A DNA stretch of 64,000 bases from Eunapius fragilis (GCA_963681505.1 OY811987.1:4508978-4572977); one strand, 5' to 3'. Positions 16,224-28,953 are shown, numbered from the stretch's first letter. Notes: generated by a model from the letters alone, not told the origin. Made by a program: numbers and translations.

Positions 16224-19200
16224 ATGGCGTCCTGTGAGAACTGTATCCGGGTCCTGCTACACAGTGACACGTCTACTAAAGCACACACAGTCCAGTAAAA
16301 CTAATCGTTAAGCTCATAACTTCGAACGCTTCCTTTGTACTATTAATGTAATTACCGGGCACGTGAAGATAATAAATATGGCGACAGCTGGATGTAGGTT
16401 CTCGCTTGGAATGACTTTCTCATCTGAGCCGGAGAAGGATGCTGTCAAACTCCATGTAGACAGTGCCAGGCGTATCCTTTTTCCTGGTGAAAGCACCTCC
16501 CAAAGGCCAGATAATGCCGCCCTGTTGAATGCGATGCTGAACATTGTGCTTTCGATCCCATCGACGGCCCCCTCCACCATCCAGTCCACTCCTTCCTTCT
16601 TGGACACAGCCGGTACGTGTACTATACTTTTATAAATGTGTCGAGGCCTAATAACTTCATAACGTACAGTAGGCATATCATACGCCGGTACGCGTATATG
16701 CACATACATGCATAGTTATAGAATAAAAGGCCGGCGTGCATTGGCTTTTATGCTGCCCTTTCTTATATAGGCATGTACACAGGAGATGAAGACAAAGACG
16801 ACCAGAGGCTCTGTGTGGTTGAGCACAAGGCTATTAGGTGTCTCTGTCAGGGCTTGGTACAGCAACACTGCTGTAGACCACGTCCCACTTGGCAGCTGGA
16901 GTCCTTTGTAAAGGTACATAAATCCTCCTATGCTGGTTGCATTCTATTCGTTTGAATGTGTAGAAAGGAGGCATTGTGCGAATTCGCTTTGTCTGCCCAC
17001 ACTGCAAAGTGGCTCGCACTTGGGCTTCTTCAAGAGTTTTTGCGGGTCACTACTTGGCAAGCCAAAAGCAAGTAGCTATGCTCATGTACTGCATAACATC
17101 TAGTAATATTTTTGCTTGCACTCCATGCATGCAGGCTCATCCATGCCTTTACCTGTGCTGGCATGTTGCCATCTCAGTTCATGAACTTTTGCAAGTTTGC
17201 AGAGATAGGTTAGGTAGCTTTGGCTTTATATTTGCTGATATACTCTAAGCTTCCATCACGAAACGGGATAGGCTGCAGACTTGATTGTCCTGTCCTTTCA
17301 CCTGTCGCTTGCCCTATACTGCTTGTAACCTTTACTCAGATCTGATGAATAGGTATCTTGGCATGTCATTTCGATACATATGCTATCCACCCCTCCTGAG
17401 TTGTGATGGTCTATGACTTGTCTGAGGTCATCACAAATGCCGCAGGTAGACATCCAGAATCTTTAATGTTGTTATGTTTTTTGGCAGCCACAGGTGTCAA
17501 TTTCTGAATGGATATCCCTCTCTTTATATCTAAACAGTTCGTTTTAGAACTACCAGTATCAACAACAGATTTGCATTGTCTGCACTGCATCCAAAAGCAC
17601 AAATGACAGGCATTTGTGGTGTTGGTATTACTATCAAAGCAATTTCATCATATTTTCCCTGTAGACCTTGAACCAGTGGTTGCAGTTGTTCAATAGTATA
17701 CTATATGACCCCGAAGCCTGCACTGGGACATTCGGAACTTGGTGAGTGGTGTGGCTTGAATGGACAGGGGGCTACTATAGTGATGCCTTTTGTAAGCATA
17801 AACTGCGATTGATAATACTTGTCAAAATTGACTTATGCAATGGCATAGGAAGGAGCTTAAAAGTGTGTGTGTGTGGGGGGGGGGGATCCTCCTTGCGATA
17901 GCCCAAATACAAGCGGGGGGGGGGGGGGGTCCCCCTTGCAACGTAAGCTAAACCACTTATTAATAATTTAGGTAGTTAATTCACACATCAAAACATTCTG
18001 AGCAAAAGATAGGTTTCACTTGGTTTGTAATTTTAAAAAAAGCACTACTGGTGTAAAAGTTGGGCGGCAAATGCCCCCCCCCCCCCCCCCCCTGCTCCCC
18101 CTTTTTCTACGCCACTGTTGTGTCTTGCCTTCATGATTTTATTAAGTAAAAAGTGTATACGAAATTTAAACTCCATACTCATTTGTTTCCACAACTTTCC
18201 CTTAGCACGGATGGTATAATTTTGTGCTAATAATAACAAACATTCAAGAATCAGAGCATATTGGTCAGCAACATACATATACAAATAAATGAATACACTT
18301 GAATGAATTTTTACATAAATGATGACCTATATAACCTTTGTACGGAATGCCCACTGGATTTGGAAACCTGCTTCTGATTTCCTATGTAGCAAAAAGATTA
18401 TCAGTACACTATCTTTTAGGTTACATGTTTTACATTTTGTACACATTTTGGCATTATCTCTCTTCTGTCTGAAGGGTGTGTCACCAATCCCTTCCTCATC
18501 AGGTATGTTGGATGGTTCCACAACCCCAGGTCTCTCAATACCTGCCAGAATTGCAGATATAGTCTGTATCTCTTTCTGTCATTGGCTAGGGATGGGGCTG
18601 CTCTCCCAGACAGGAACACTGGTGGCCGACGGATGATGCAGGGCCCAAACAGACAGTGAGGACAAGGAGGTTCATTCACAGTGCCGTCCATCATTGGTGG
18701 GTCTCCTCCTGGGTAACCTGATGGAGGAAGCCCACAAAGTGTATACTTGGGATGCTGTTGCTATGACAACCAAGCAGTTTACCTTTTGGTCGTTGCACTG
18801 AACAAGTATCTGAACTACCTTGGACTGGTAAGTCATCTTGGTGCCCTGTACTGCTGGAGTTGGCGGCAGGCACTTGAAATGTATCTTGGTGACTGGAGTT
18901 GGTGGCTGGCACTTGAAAGGTGTCTTGGCATGTCATTTCGATACATATGTTATCCACCCCTCCTGAGTTGTGACATGTCTGAGGTCAGCCACAAATGCCG
19001 CAGGTAGGCATCCACTGGTACATTCAACCACAACCTTGTGCATGAATAGAAAATGTGTAGGAATGTGGTTGATCACTAGTACATGTACATTGAGCCACAG
19101 ATGAGTAAGAATGTGGTTGATTCTGGCTTGTGTATGAGTGTTTAATTTATTACTGTACATGTAAGTACTGCCTTGTTTACATTGCATTGGCTTCTATAGA

Positions 19201-19574
19201 AGGTGTTTACTTGTTAATGACTAAATGGGTTTGCTAAATTGTGTGCCTTATAAAAAACATATCCTTACCTTTATTCTAGGAATGGCACTAGATTCGGAAG
19301 ACATATTGACTAAACCCGACTATAAAAAATTCCAGCACGTGCAGATGTGGTTTCAGATTACTAGTGAATGTGTCTGCCGGAATCAGGGCTTCTAAAGTTT
19401 TTCTTGCAATTGTTTACAGTGTATGTGTTTTTTGCTCCCTTACCTTTATTCTAGGAATGGCACTAGATTCGGAAGACATATTGACTAAACCCGACTATAA
19501 AAAATTCCAGCACGTGCAGATGTGGTTTCAGATTACTAGTGAATGTGTCTGCCGGAATCAGGGCTTCTAAAGTT
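16224..19574 (+). CDS. Plus-strand multi-exon gene with CxxC motif, cargo of the MULE-like element
   Basis: Candidate exons follow the TATA box. One runs from ATG at about 16,379 to a donor at 16,614 (…PSFLDTAG). The next, after the acceptor ending TATATAG, covers about 16,771-16,915, and another starts near 16,967. The exon at about 16,967 encodes FVCPHCKVARTWASSR, a CxxC-containing motif. Later blocks encode LIHAFTCAGMLPSQFMNFC (17,130-17,215) and TLNQWLQLF (about 17,655). A terminal exon MALDSEDILTKPDYKKF…NQGF ends in TAA and is present twice in tandem. The CPHC/TWASS arrangement resembles transposon-associated proteins common in cnidarians and sponges, from memory only. I could not connect all exons in phase, so the overall structure is tentative and the function unknown. 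Confidence 0.4.
17356..17455. repeat. Direct repeat of about 95 bp, copy 1 (copy 2 at 18,920-19,015)
   Basis: The segment CTTGGCATGTCATTTCGATA…CAAATGCCGCAGGTAG occurs at both places, about 1.56 kb apart, with a few substitutions and one short indel. A donor-like CAG/GTAG ends both copies, so it may be a duplicated exon end. Confidence 0.8.
18416..18708 (-). CDS. Minus-strand exon with CPHCLFGPC motif (multicopy invertebrate family)
   Basis: After an acceptor (CTCCATCAG on the minus strand, near 18,710), the frame reads YPGGDPPMMDG…EPPCPHCLFGPCII, then a block with LYLQFWQVLRDLGLW, and ends RREIMPKCVQNVKHVT plus stop at 18,416. The order of a Cys-rich motif, a Y..FW..L…GLW block and a final REIMP.CV signature matches a family I recall as very common in sponge, cnidarian and mollusc genomes, often near mobile elements. 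Its function is unknown to me. The 5' exons are not identified. The minus-strand TATA box at 20,371-20,381 is a possible promoter. Confidence 0.5.
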
Positions 19575-19611
19575 TTTCTTGCAATTGTTTACAGTGTATG
19601 TGTTTTTTGCT
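19266..19611 (+). repeat. 174-bp tandem duplication of a terminal exon with its acceptor
   Basis: The block from ACCTTTATTCTAGGAATGG through the stop codon and following TTTACAGTGTATGTG is repeated with period 174 bp (AATGGCACTAG at 19,281 and 19,455). The copies are essentially identical, so the duplication is recent. Each copy carries its own splice acceptor and stop. Confidence 0.9.
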
Positions 19612-20346
19612 CGGTATACATTATGTACAAGACACAAGCCGTGCACAGGTCTGCTGGAATCCGTCCACAGGCCCAACGCAATTTCACATCATGACCGAAC
19701 AATTCATTTGGGTACATATGATATAGAAATGCCAAGGTATAGGAACTATCAAAAGGCGATAGAAATTCGGTCATGAAGCACATCGAAATTGGATGCCACA
19801 TTGACAACCCACGAATGTTTGCAGGTCTTTGTCATGCGCGCACGTGATAATTTACCTTCGAGCCAAGCTCACCTTTGAAACTGACTTAAAGCCTCACAGA
19901 ACTTGCAACAGTGATCACTATAGTACGCTATGTTTGTTTTGTTCGTTTATACCTGGCCTGGGTGATGGTAATATAAGAAGGCGTAAGAGTAAGAGAGACG
20001 TATGCGATTTACAGCGCACATCGTTACCGCTTCAAGTAACTGTTCTAGTACTCGGTGAACAGATTCGACGATGAAAGTAAAAGTCTATATAGGATCAGTC
20101 GAGACTCAGTACAATGAACTAGGCCTATATAGTACTCGCACGTCCTGTTGTAGCGCACAACGTACGTGTGGCATGGATCGCAGAGAACTCGATCACGATC
20201 GGCCTATACTGGTGTATTTCTTTTGTGAAAAGCTACATAGATAACCAATTGCCTCTGTGTTTTTTGGTCCAAAAAGTAACAGGGTAACCGATTGAAAACG
20301 CAAGTACAAAACGACCAACCTTTCGCCATTTAGTCATGACGTATTT

Positions 20347-20359
20347 GGGGAAAGTCCCC
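20347..20359. promoter_or_regulatory. Palindromic kappaB-like site
   Basis: GGGGAAAGTCCCC (GGGGACTTTCCCC on the other strand) is a textbook NF-kappaB consensus. It lies just downstream of the minus-strand TATA box. The role is inferred from the consensus only. Confidence 0.4.
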
Positions 20360-20370
20360 GAGCAGTCTAG

Positions 20371-20381
20371 CGCCTTTTATA
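20371..20381 (-). promoter_or_regulatory. Minus-strand TATA promoter, twin of the one at 16,165
   Basis: The minus strand reads TATAAAAGGCGC then TAGACTGCTC, matching the plus-strand module at 16,165-16,186 in 19 of 22 positions. Both are preceded by TAAAGGAGAAG and followed by an AAAT…ATGGCG-type start (here ATG at 20,329). Confidence 0.6.
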
Positions 20382-20502
20382 GCGGGTTCTGCGCATCGGT
20401 TCGCGCAGCGCAATCGTAACTATTTACGTGGCAACTTCTCCTTTAAGAAGCGCTCGTTTCGGACGCCCGCCGCTTGAGGAATGTTAAACTTATTCATGCT
20501 TA

Positions 20503-20542
20503 AATGTGGTGCTGAGGAATGTGGGGCTAACTTCCACACGGT
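20503..20542 (-). repeat. Right terminal inverted repeat of the MULE-like element
   Basis: This is the inverted partner of 1,343-1,382. It is followed at 20,543-20,551 by the same 9 bp, GTATTATTT, that precede the left arm. Confidence 0.85.
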
Positions 20543-20551
20543 GTATTATTT

Positions 20552-20950
20552 CACCTTCTATACAGCTGAAGCTATTGCAGGAAGGGCTGGACACATTGGA
20601 AGCTGTTCTTGCCTTGGCGTGCCGGTTAGAGTCGGTGGAGTCTGCCCAGAAAAGTTTCCAGGCAGGAAAAACTGCAGCCGCTAATACCACGGAGAGCGCT
20701 GTCTCTTCGGAAGCCGAAGGTGCGTCTCTCTTCTCTTCTGCAAGGAGTGGCAGCTATCAGGACTTAGTGGCGCAAGTGGCAGCGTTGTCAGGGCAGTTGA
20801 GTAAGTTACGTCTGGACAAGGCGGAGAAACGGCCAGCAAGAGCGAAGAAGCGTCCAGTATGCTGGAATTGCGGGAAAGCAGGCCACGTGCGCAGGGGTTG
20901 TCCGTTAAGGCGTTCTACTGAAGACAGTGACGAAAGGTCAGTTAAGCATA
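20552..20950 (+). pseudogene. gag, 3' part with zinc knuckle (fossil Gypsy element)
   Basis: The remainder of the gag region lies beyond the inserted element. It ends in a basic stretch followed by a classic CCHC nucleocapsid knuckle (CWNCGKAGHVRRGC) at about 20,860-20,900. This knuckle binds the element's RNA in Gypsy family members. The context is clear because protease and reverse transcriptase follow directly. Confidence 0.85.
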
Positions 20951-20959
20951 CCTCTGCAG

Positions 20960-23900
20960 TTGCCAGCACTCTAACATTGAAAGGTTTCGTGGAGGGCCAC
21001 CCTGTTTCCATGTTAGTAGACACGGGATCGTCGGTTACCCTGCTGCATGAGAACGTTTGGAAGGAGGCCGTGAAGAACAGCAAACTGGAACTAAAAGAGG
21101 CCAGGTGTCCTGTAATGGCAGTTAACGGTGAGAGTCTTCCTCTATGTGGTCAGGTGTATGTGACTCTACAGGTGGGAGACTATGTGGGAGCACACAATGT
21201 CCTGGTTGTGCGAGACATGACGCAACAGTGTTTATACTGGGTACAGATTTTCTCGAACAATGTCATTGTGTTATTAACATGGACAACAAGACTTTAACAT
21301 TGGCAGGTCACCCACGTCCGGTGCAGTTGTGTGCCGGCGAATGTAGTTCTACATGTCACGTGCTGGTACAGGAGACCACCGTTATTCCTGCCTTCCATCA
21401 AGTTCACCTTTCTGTTCACCTGGATGCCAACGCAGAAGAGGGTGCATTCAACAGTGGCTGTGGATTGTTTGAACCCAAGCCAGAGTTTCCGGATCGACGT
21501 GGTGGGTTACTTGCTGCACATTCTGTGTCTCCAATCCTGTCAGGGAAGAACGCAACGATACAGTTGTTAAATTTGTCAGCTGTACCTGTTACTGTGTACG
21601 CTGATGAAAAGGTAGGTAAGATGTTTCCCTTGCAGGATGCTGATTTTGTGAATTTAGTGGAGCCGTCGTTGGACAGGAAACCAGTTGTCCGGTCCCAAGA
21701 GGCCATTAATAAGTCAGTTGAACAGTTTCTGTGTAATGTGCATGGCTTAACTGTAAGCGAGAAAAACCAGCTGACAGATTTGTTGTATGATTTTTCAGAC
21801 GCTATTTCGGTTGGGGATGGGGACCTGGGACGTACAGGTTTATTGCGTCACAAAATTAATGTTGGTGATGCCCCACCCATTCGACAGCAAGCTCGCAGGT
21901 TACCGTTTCATCAGCGGGACATGGTACAGAAGATGATTCACAACATGCTGGACCAAGGCATAATAGAGCCTTCTGAGAGCTCCTGGGCATCTCCTATAGT
22001 GCTGGTAAAAAAGAGAGACGGTTCGTTCCGGTTCTGTGTCGACTTTCGCCGTCTAAATGAGGCAACGAAGAAGGACATGCATCCGCTTCCCAGGATAGAC
22101 GATGCTTTGGACAGCCTCGGGGGAGCGAAATGGTTTTCTACCATTGATTTAGCAAGTGGCTACTGGCAGGTCGAGATGAATCCGGACGACAAGGAGAAGA
22201 CTGCTTTTATCACACCATTTGGGCTCCACCAATTTCGGGTAATGCCGTTCGGGCTAACCAATGCCCCCAGCACGTTCCAAAGACTAATGAGTTCTGTGTT
22301 GTCGGGTCTTTGTTGGACCACTTGTCTAGTTTATCTAGATGACATTATTATTTTCAGTCAGACAGTGGGTGAACATCTTCAACGGCTGGCAGACGTGTTT
22401 CGAAGGCTGAAAGAGGCGGGGCTGAAGGTAAAGCCAAGCAAGTGCCAACTATTACGTAAGAGCGTACAGTACTTGGGGTACATTGTATCCGAAAAGGGCG
22501 TGGAGGTTGACCCAGGAAAAACTGGTTCTGTCCGCGAATGGCCTGTGCCACATAATCATGACACTCTCCGCCAATTTTTAGGATTTGCTTCCTACTACAG
22601 AAAGTTCATTTCTGGTTTTGCTCGGATAGCCTTTCCTCTTCATGCTCTGACGGAAAAGTCCAAACCATGGTTTTGGTCCAAGCAGTGCGACGAAGCGTTT
22701 ATCTTGTTGAAAGATAAGTTGTTGTCACCTCCTATTTTGTCATTCCCTCAGTTCGACAAAATGTTCATATTGGACACGGATGCTAGTCAAGAAGGACTTG
22801 GCGCAGTGTTGTCCCAGGAGGGAGAGCGAGTAATTGCGTACGCCAGCCGCGTGCTCACAAAGGCGGAGCGCCAGTATTGTGCAACCCGGCGGGAGATGCT
22901 GGGCCGTTCGAAACTTTCGATCCTACCTTTGGGGCCGCCATTTCATCGTCCGCACAGATCATAACTCCTTGCAGTGGCTACGCAGCTTCAAAGAGCCGCA
23001 GGGCCAAGTTGCGCGTTGGTTGGATATTCTTGCTGAGTATGATTTCGTCATTGAGCATCGACCTGGAGAGCGTCATGGCAACGCTGATGCACTCTCAAGG
23101 CTTCCGTGTAAACAATGTGGGTTCGAGCCATCAGCCCCTCCCCTTCCTAGCAGCAGTATTGGCCAGAGGGAGAGCGTTTGTGTGTTGTCTGCCGGAGACC
23201 CAAAACAATTACAACAAGGAGATCCTGATCTGGAGCAGGTGATATCTTGGGTGAGAGATAATGCATTTCCTCCCACCCTTCCCAGACATGGAAGCTACTG
23301 GTTACAGACGTTATGGTCCCAGAAGAGCCATCTGTTACTTAAAGAAGGGGTCCTCTACAGGCGTTGGGAAGACGTTCCTGGGAAAGGACAGAACAGGCAT
23401 CTTCAATTGGTCATACCAAAGTTCTCTGTACAGAGTATTCTAAAGGAGTTCCACGATGCACCTACTGGAAGTCACCTTGGTCAAAAGAAAACCATGGAAA
23501 AGATTCGTTCGCGCTTCTACTGGCCTGGCCAACGACACGATGTAGAGAATTGGTGCAGGGCTTGTGAAAAGTGTCTGTCCAGAAAGTCACCATCCCAAGC
23601 AAGAAGGGCTCCTATGCAGTCTGATTTGGTAGGATATCCACTACAACGCGTTGCCATGGACATATTGGGTCCATTGCCCAGTACCACCAGAGGTAACAAG
23701 TATGTGTTAGTTGTGGGAGATTATTTTACTAAGTGGGTAGAGGCTTATCCAATGATTAATATGGAGGCAAAAACTGTTGCGGATTTGTTCGTGCACCAAT
23801 TTGTCTCTCGTTTTGGGGTTCCGGATACTCTGCATACAGATCAGGGTCGTAACTTTGAATCTTCTCTATTGAAGGAAGTATGCCAACTGTTGGGTGTGTC

Positions 23901-24693
23901 TAAGACAAGGACATCCCCATATCACCCCCAGTCTGATGGATTTGTTGAGCGATTTAATCGTACACTGCTTGACCTCCTTAGCATTGCAGCTTCCGAAAAT
24001 GAACACGACTGGGATCTGCGTCTTCCGCTAGTGATGATGGCGTATAGAACTAGTGTACAGGAGTCAACTGGGTGTACACCATTCTATTTGATGTTTGGGC
24101 GGGAAATTTGCCTTCCAGCAGATGTTATGTTTGGTCTTCCCCCAGCTTCTGCACCCCAACAGGTCAATCAGTATGCTTTGGATCTAAGAACACACTTGGA
24201 GACAGCTTATCAGAGGGTACGAAGCCATATGGAAATGCAACAAAGACGCCAGAAGGCACTATATGACAAGACAGCAAAGGGGCATCCATTCAAGGTTGGT
24301 GATCTAGTATGGTTACACTGTCCAGCTGTTCCGAGAGGTAAGTCACCAAAGTTGCACTGTTATTGGCAAGGTCCTTACAAGGTTGTGAAGCCGTTGGGTG
24401 ATGTGCTGTATTTACTTCAGCACAGGGATTCTCCTCGGAAGCGTACTGTTGTGCATTTTGATAGGCTGAAGCCTCATGTAGCCCCGCCACAGACAGAGGA
24501 GGAGGATACTTCAGTGGAGGAGGAAGATTTGCCACAGACAGAGGAGGAGGGGACCTCAGGGGAGGATGAAAATGATGGGTATTTTCAAGCAACGGTTTCA
24601 GATGAGGATGACGTTATGGAAGAGAAAGAGTCTCGAGAAGATGATGATCCGGAACCACTTGTGATTGAGTGGGAGACACCACAGAAAATGTAG
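20960..24693 (+). pseudogene. pol region: protease, reverse transcriptase, RNase H, integrase (fossil Gypsy element)
   Basis: Domains appear in Gypsy order. The aspartic protease has its DTGSS signature near 21,020. The reverse transcriptase has its FCVDFRRLN, IDLASGYWQ, MPFGLTNAP and YLDDII blocks at about 22,030-22,370. RNase H (LDTDASQEGLGAVL) starts near 22,770. The integrase has an HHCC finger near 23,440-23,580, catalytic-core blocks (MDILGP, HTDQGRNF, PQSDGFVERFN) at about 23,650-23,960, and a GPY/F-like module near 24,370. A long acidic tail ends at about 24,693. This normally makes the proteins for reverse transcription and integration. The region is not a continuous reading frame and looks non-functional. 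Confidence 0.9.
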
Positions 24694-24787
24694 CGCCTCC
24701 CCAAGCTGAACCTGAAAGGTTGAGGCCAGTTCGGCAGAAGAAGAAAATAGACCGCTACGGACAGAATATCTATGACACTTAAAATCT

Positions 24788-24804
24788 CGGAGGAGGGGGG
24801 GTAG
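24788..24804 (+). promoter_or_regulatory. Polypurine tract
   Basis: The purine-rich run GGAGGAGGGGGGGTAG directly before the 3' LTR is the expected plus-strand priming site of an LTR element. Confidence 0.75.
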
Positions 24805-24932
24805 TGTAGCGCATGCGTAGAATTATTTATTTGTGCTGTGTCATGCTCATGCGCACTAGTTGTATACACCATTATTTAAGCCGCTGTATTATGTACCGAG
24901 TCGTTCGATGATTAAACTGATTTGACGTCACA
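24805..24932 (+). repeat. 3' LTR (128 bp)
   Basis: This LTR is identical to the left one and is followed by TAGG (24,933-24,936), the right half of the 4-bp target duplication. Confidence 0.95.
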
Positions 24933-24936
24933 TAGG

Positions 24937-26739
24937 CATACAAGTAAATCAGAGATTATCCTTAGTAAATTGTTTGCACCCACCACTTTTACATGCTGTA
25001 TTTAATGTTAGAAGCAACAGTGTTCTCCCTAGCTAGCTAGAGCAAGGCGCTCTGCTCTGCATTTCTGTTGTTATGAGCAACGTTTCCACCAGATCCCTAT
25101 CAGTCCCTTTCCAAAAAAGGAAATAGTTATCTACCACATTGCATAATTGCATTTCATCTTGAAACCACAGTGGTTGGAAAGCAATAGCTAAACAAACTCA
25201 TTTAACGTGAGGTCACGATGAATTTTATTATGTCCTGGGTGCAGGAGTACTCAAATAGTTCAAAAGTAAACTTTGAGAACTAAGAAAGTGGGCAAATATG
25301 GTTGTCTTCAGCATGGCCTGAAAGTGTCCTATCTTCATACGCATAATGGCGTGCAGCAAATGCACTGAATGCAGGGCAACAAGAACTCCTCTTTCTACAT
25401 TTAACTTCTGATGAGGTTACGCAGAATCAAGTACGAATTCAGAAGTAGAATGAAAGGCTACCACAATAGTTGCGCTCGTTATCCTTAGCTATATGTACTA
25501 TAACTTTGTGTCATCCTGTGAGGAAGTGTATTGGGTTGTACTCACGCAGGCTTGATACCAAAGGAGAATCAAGTACCCAAGCAAAAAGTGCCATAGAAAA
25601 GAAGCAATTACATCATGCAGAAAGGGTGGTGGGGGAGGTTTAATGTGTGAATCAGTACAGGACGTATGAGTGGACATCTTGTGTGTGCCTGCATGTTTGT
25701 GTGTGCACACATGTGTGTGTGTGTATGTGCGTGTGCATGCAGGCAACATATAGTAGGCAAATTTCCGAATGAATTTAGGGGTCCATTCGTATAAATAAAA
25801 AAATGCTTTTTTAACTTCTCTTATCACGCATGCATTATACCTGCTGCCATATTACCTGTAGAGTGATGATCTGACTGTCATAGCTAGCAGAGTACATGAT
25901 CATTGCGTGCAGATGTGGTACGTGTGTGGTCTGGTATATGTACGTACAGGAAGTGGACTATGGTGACATTTATTACACTGTGTGTAGGTGTGTGCATGTT
26001 GGGGTAAATGTGACATAATTAATGTGCCTTATACGTCATATACATAATACTACTAGATACGACTGATAATGCAAAATGATCATTCAGATCAAGGCATGGT
26101 TACGTACCATAAACCCATATTTGAAGCAAGTGAAATGGTCAGGCTAGCAGAAAGCAGGGGTAGGGTAGAAAGGGGGTCATTCCATGTCAATTCATCTCAG
26201 ATATTCTAACTACTTCCCCTATTTGTTTAGCACAAAGGCAGTGATCAAGTTCTACATGTATTAAGGACTGGTGTTGTCTCAATGACAATAGGGACAGAAA
26301 ATTTTAACAAGCAAATATATGACAAGATGCAGATGCAGACAATTCCTGGACAAATCCATCCCTACTGACCTGTAAGAATAAATATGATGGAAAAGCCTCA
26401 TCTGATATAGCTGGTCTGCTTGGCTTCTATAACAGAAGATATGTGACAGGTTCTTGACTTGTAACACTGACTGTTTTTAATGTGCAGCATTGTTAATAAA
26501 ACTGTCAGATGCACTGTAAATCAGAGGTAACTTACAGAGGTTTAACCCTTGAAGTGAGGAAGGCACCTGTTTGTGCCCAAGAACTTATGCAGAATTAAAT
26601 AATGAATCTCGCACAATTATAAAACAACAACGCAGTTTCATCAATTGCAGCTGCCACTCAGAGCATATTAGCATATATTATCTCTTATATTAGTGCACAT
26701 GTATACTTTATTGATATAGCCTGCCAAAGAATTAGTACA
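24937..26739. other. No gene recognised
   Basis: I see only short open frames and a GT-rich stretch near 25,680-25,740. Nothing here supports a gene or an element end. Confidence 0.5.
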
Positions 26740-26970
26740 CAGGCTTCTTTCCGTCTGTGCTTTTTTCTTTGTTACAGTGTGCGGTGTACCATATGCAGGG
26801 CTTAATTCAGAGGCAGCAGAGAGATGTACTGCTGCCTCTGAAGCCCGGCATGTGCACACAGTTACAAAGAAAAAACACAGACGGGAAGATGTCCGTGTAC
26901 TACATGTGGTACAACGCACACAGTTACAAAGAAAGCCACAGACCGAAAGAAGCCTGCATGATTTTTCTTC
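26740..26970. repeat. Foldback/MITE-like repeat, complete copy
   Basis: The ends are inverted repeats of about 50 bp: CAGGCTTCTTTCCGTCTGTG… at 26,740 against …CAGACCGAAAGAAGCCTG ending at 26,956. An inner perfect hairpin, AGAGGCAGCAG…CTGCTGCCTCT, sits between them. The right arm motif GCACACAGTTACAAAGAAA appears twice in tandem. A second copy lies at 29,577-29,792. I found no clear target duplication. Confidence 0.75.
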
Positions 26971-27284
26971 TCAGAATGGAATACAGAGCAAGCTTGTCGT
27001 CAGGAAGGGGCCCATTGGTCTCGTCTGATGAACTTGTCATATCCCTAGACAAGTGGTATGCCCTCTTACTCTCTGCGCACAAGACCCATGTGAGAGGAAG
27101 AAACAATGATGCAATAACACATGCACTAATGTATACACACTGACAACATGCTTTATACATACTCAACAGAAACAAACATACACACACAAATACACATGTA
27201 CATACTCAACAGATACATTTACACACACGCACCACACACTCGATGCACAAATACAGGTATCTCATGTACCTCAAAAACATGCAA

Positions 27285-27290
<6 letters not shown>

Positions 27291-27338
<48 letters not shown>

Positions 27339-27816
27339 CGTCAAACACAACTTCACTAGCTTCAGATCCTTTCACTTCTATTGTCCATCCAGCTCGCTGT
27401 CCAATTCACTGCACTACTAGTAGCGTCTTGACACACTAATCATCTACCAGAAGCAACTCTTACTCAACCGTTTTTTGTATTACAGTATTACAAGTTCTGA
27501 AGCACTCTTGCTGGAAAGCAAATCCTCTATCTTAACAGAAATTGTATGGTCTGCACCCGTGGTAAAGTTTACCTAACACCAACTGACCCTTGACCACAGC
27601 TGATGCAATCTGGAGTAGGCATTCTCAGGTCTCTTCTACAACAGATGCCAAAGTCTTTTCCTCTACCCAATATATTCACATTTCAAGAGCAGCCTCTCCT
27701 CTCAGTTTAAACACATATGCACATCACTTTTGTCCCAACACCAATATCTCACACACCAACACCACACTCACCTATGTGTGCATAATTGTGTGTGTTGATG
27801 TGTAAGTGTGTACATG

Positions 27817-27875
<59 letters not shown>

Positions 27876-28548
27876 ATGCATTTGTGTGCATTGCATGTGT
27901 GTACTAAAACCCAAGCCATGGTGCCCGTATTCAGTAGCCACGTTCCATCACATAGATAATTAATAATGGTGACATTGAGTACCTCAACTACACACATACC
28001 CACACATGCACACACATGCACACACATGCATGCACACACATGCACACACATGCATGCACACACACATGCACACACATGCACAAACACATACACAGCAACA
28101 CATCCAAACGTACCCATACATGCAAACATACCCACACATGCACACACACACACCATCCACATACCCACACATGCACACACACAGGGACACACACACACCA
28201 CAACACACACACATACAGCATGCACACACCTCGTAGTTCTGTCCAATAATGATCCCATGTACGGTGTGCAGACACTCAGTCCAGCACTGAGGTCCCAGTG
28301 TTTTGTTGCTCCCCAACACAACCAATCCTTTAGAAGGATACCAGTCCGACACCGATAGATATAAGCAAGTACATGACATCACTCCTACCCTGCCAACACC
28401 CTTAAAACTCCCTTCAGATCAGGAATCATAAGGTTCCACACCCACATACACACACTACACACCCACACCCATACACATTCACACACAATCGACATACATG
28501 CACACACACAGATCCAACACACATGCACGCACGCACACATGCACACGT

Positions 28549-28612
<64 letters not shown>

Positions 28613-28896
28613 GGATTATAGGTACTAGTCTAAAGAGAGGCTGATAGCCCGCCCCGAACGCGAGATAGACCGACAGTTCTATAATGAGGTTGCCAAATAA
28701 TGCATACCACTACACCGTAAAGCCCTATGTTCTAATGCAGTGATTACACCACATTCTAATACATAGTCCTTATTCCACAGAGGCATCAGCAGTGGGAGAC
28801 CATACAATTTGGGAACGTGATGATTTCCAATAGCTATGGTGTCTCTCTCGCACTCAGGGCCTATTTCCCTACAGCTATTTCACTAATACCTAATCC

Positions 28897-28953
<57 letters not shown>

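Noticed and set aside
18060-18120. End of a hAT-type MITE (CAGTGGCGTAG on the minus strand)
   Set aside because: Only one end with poly-C is recognisable. I could not find a matching left end or a target duplication.
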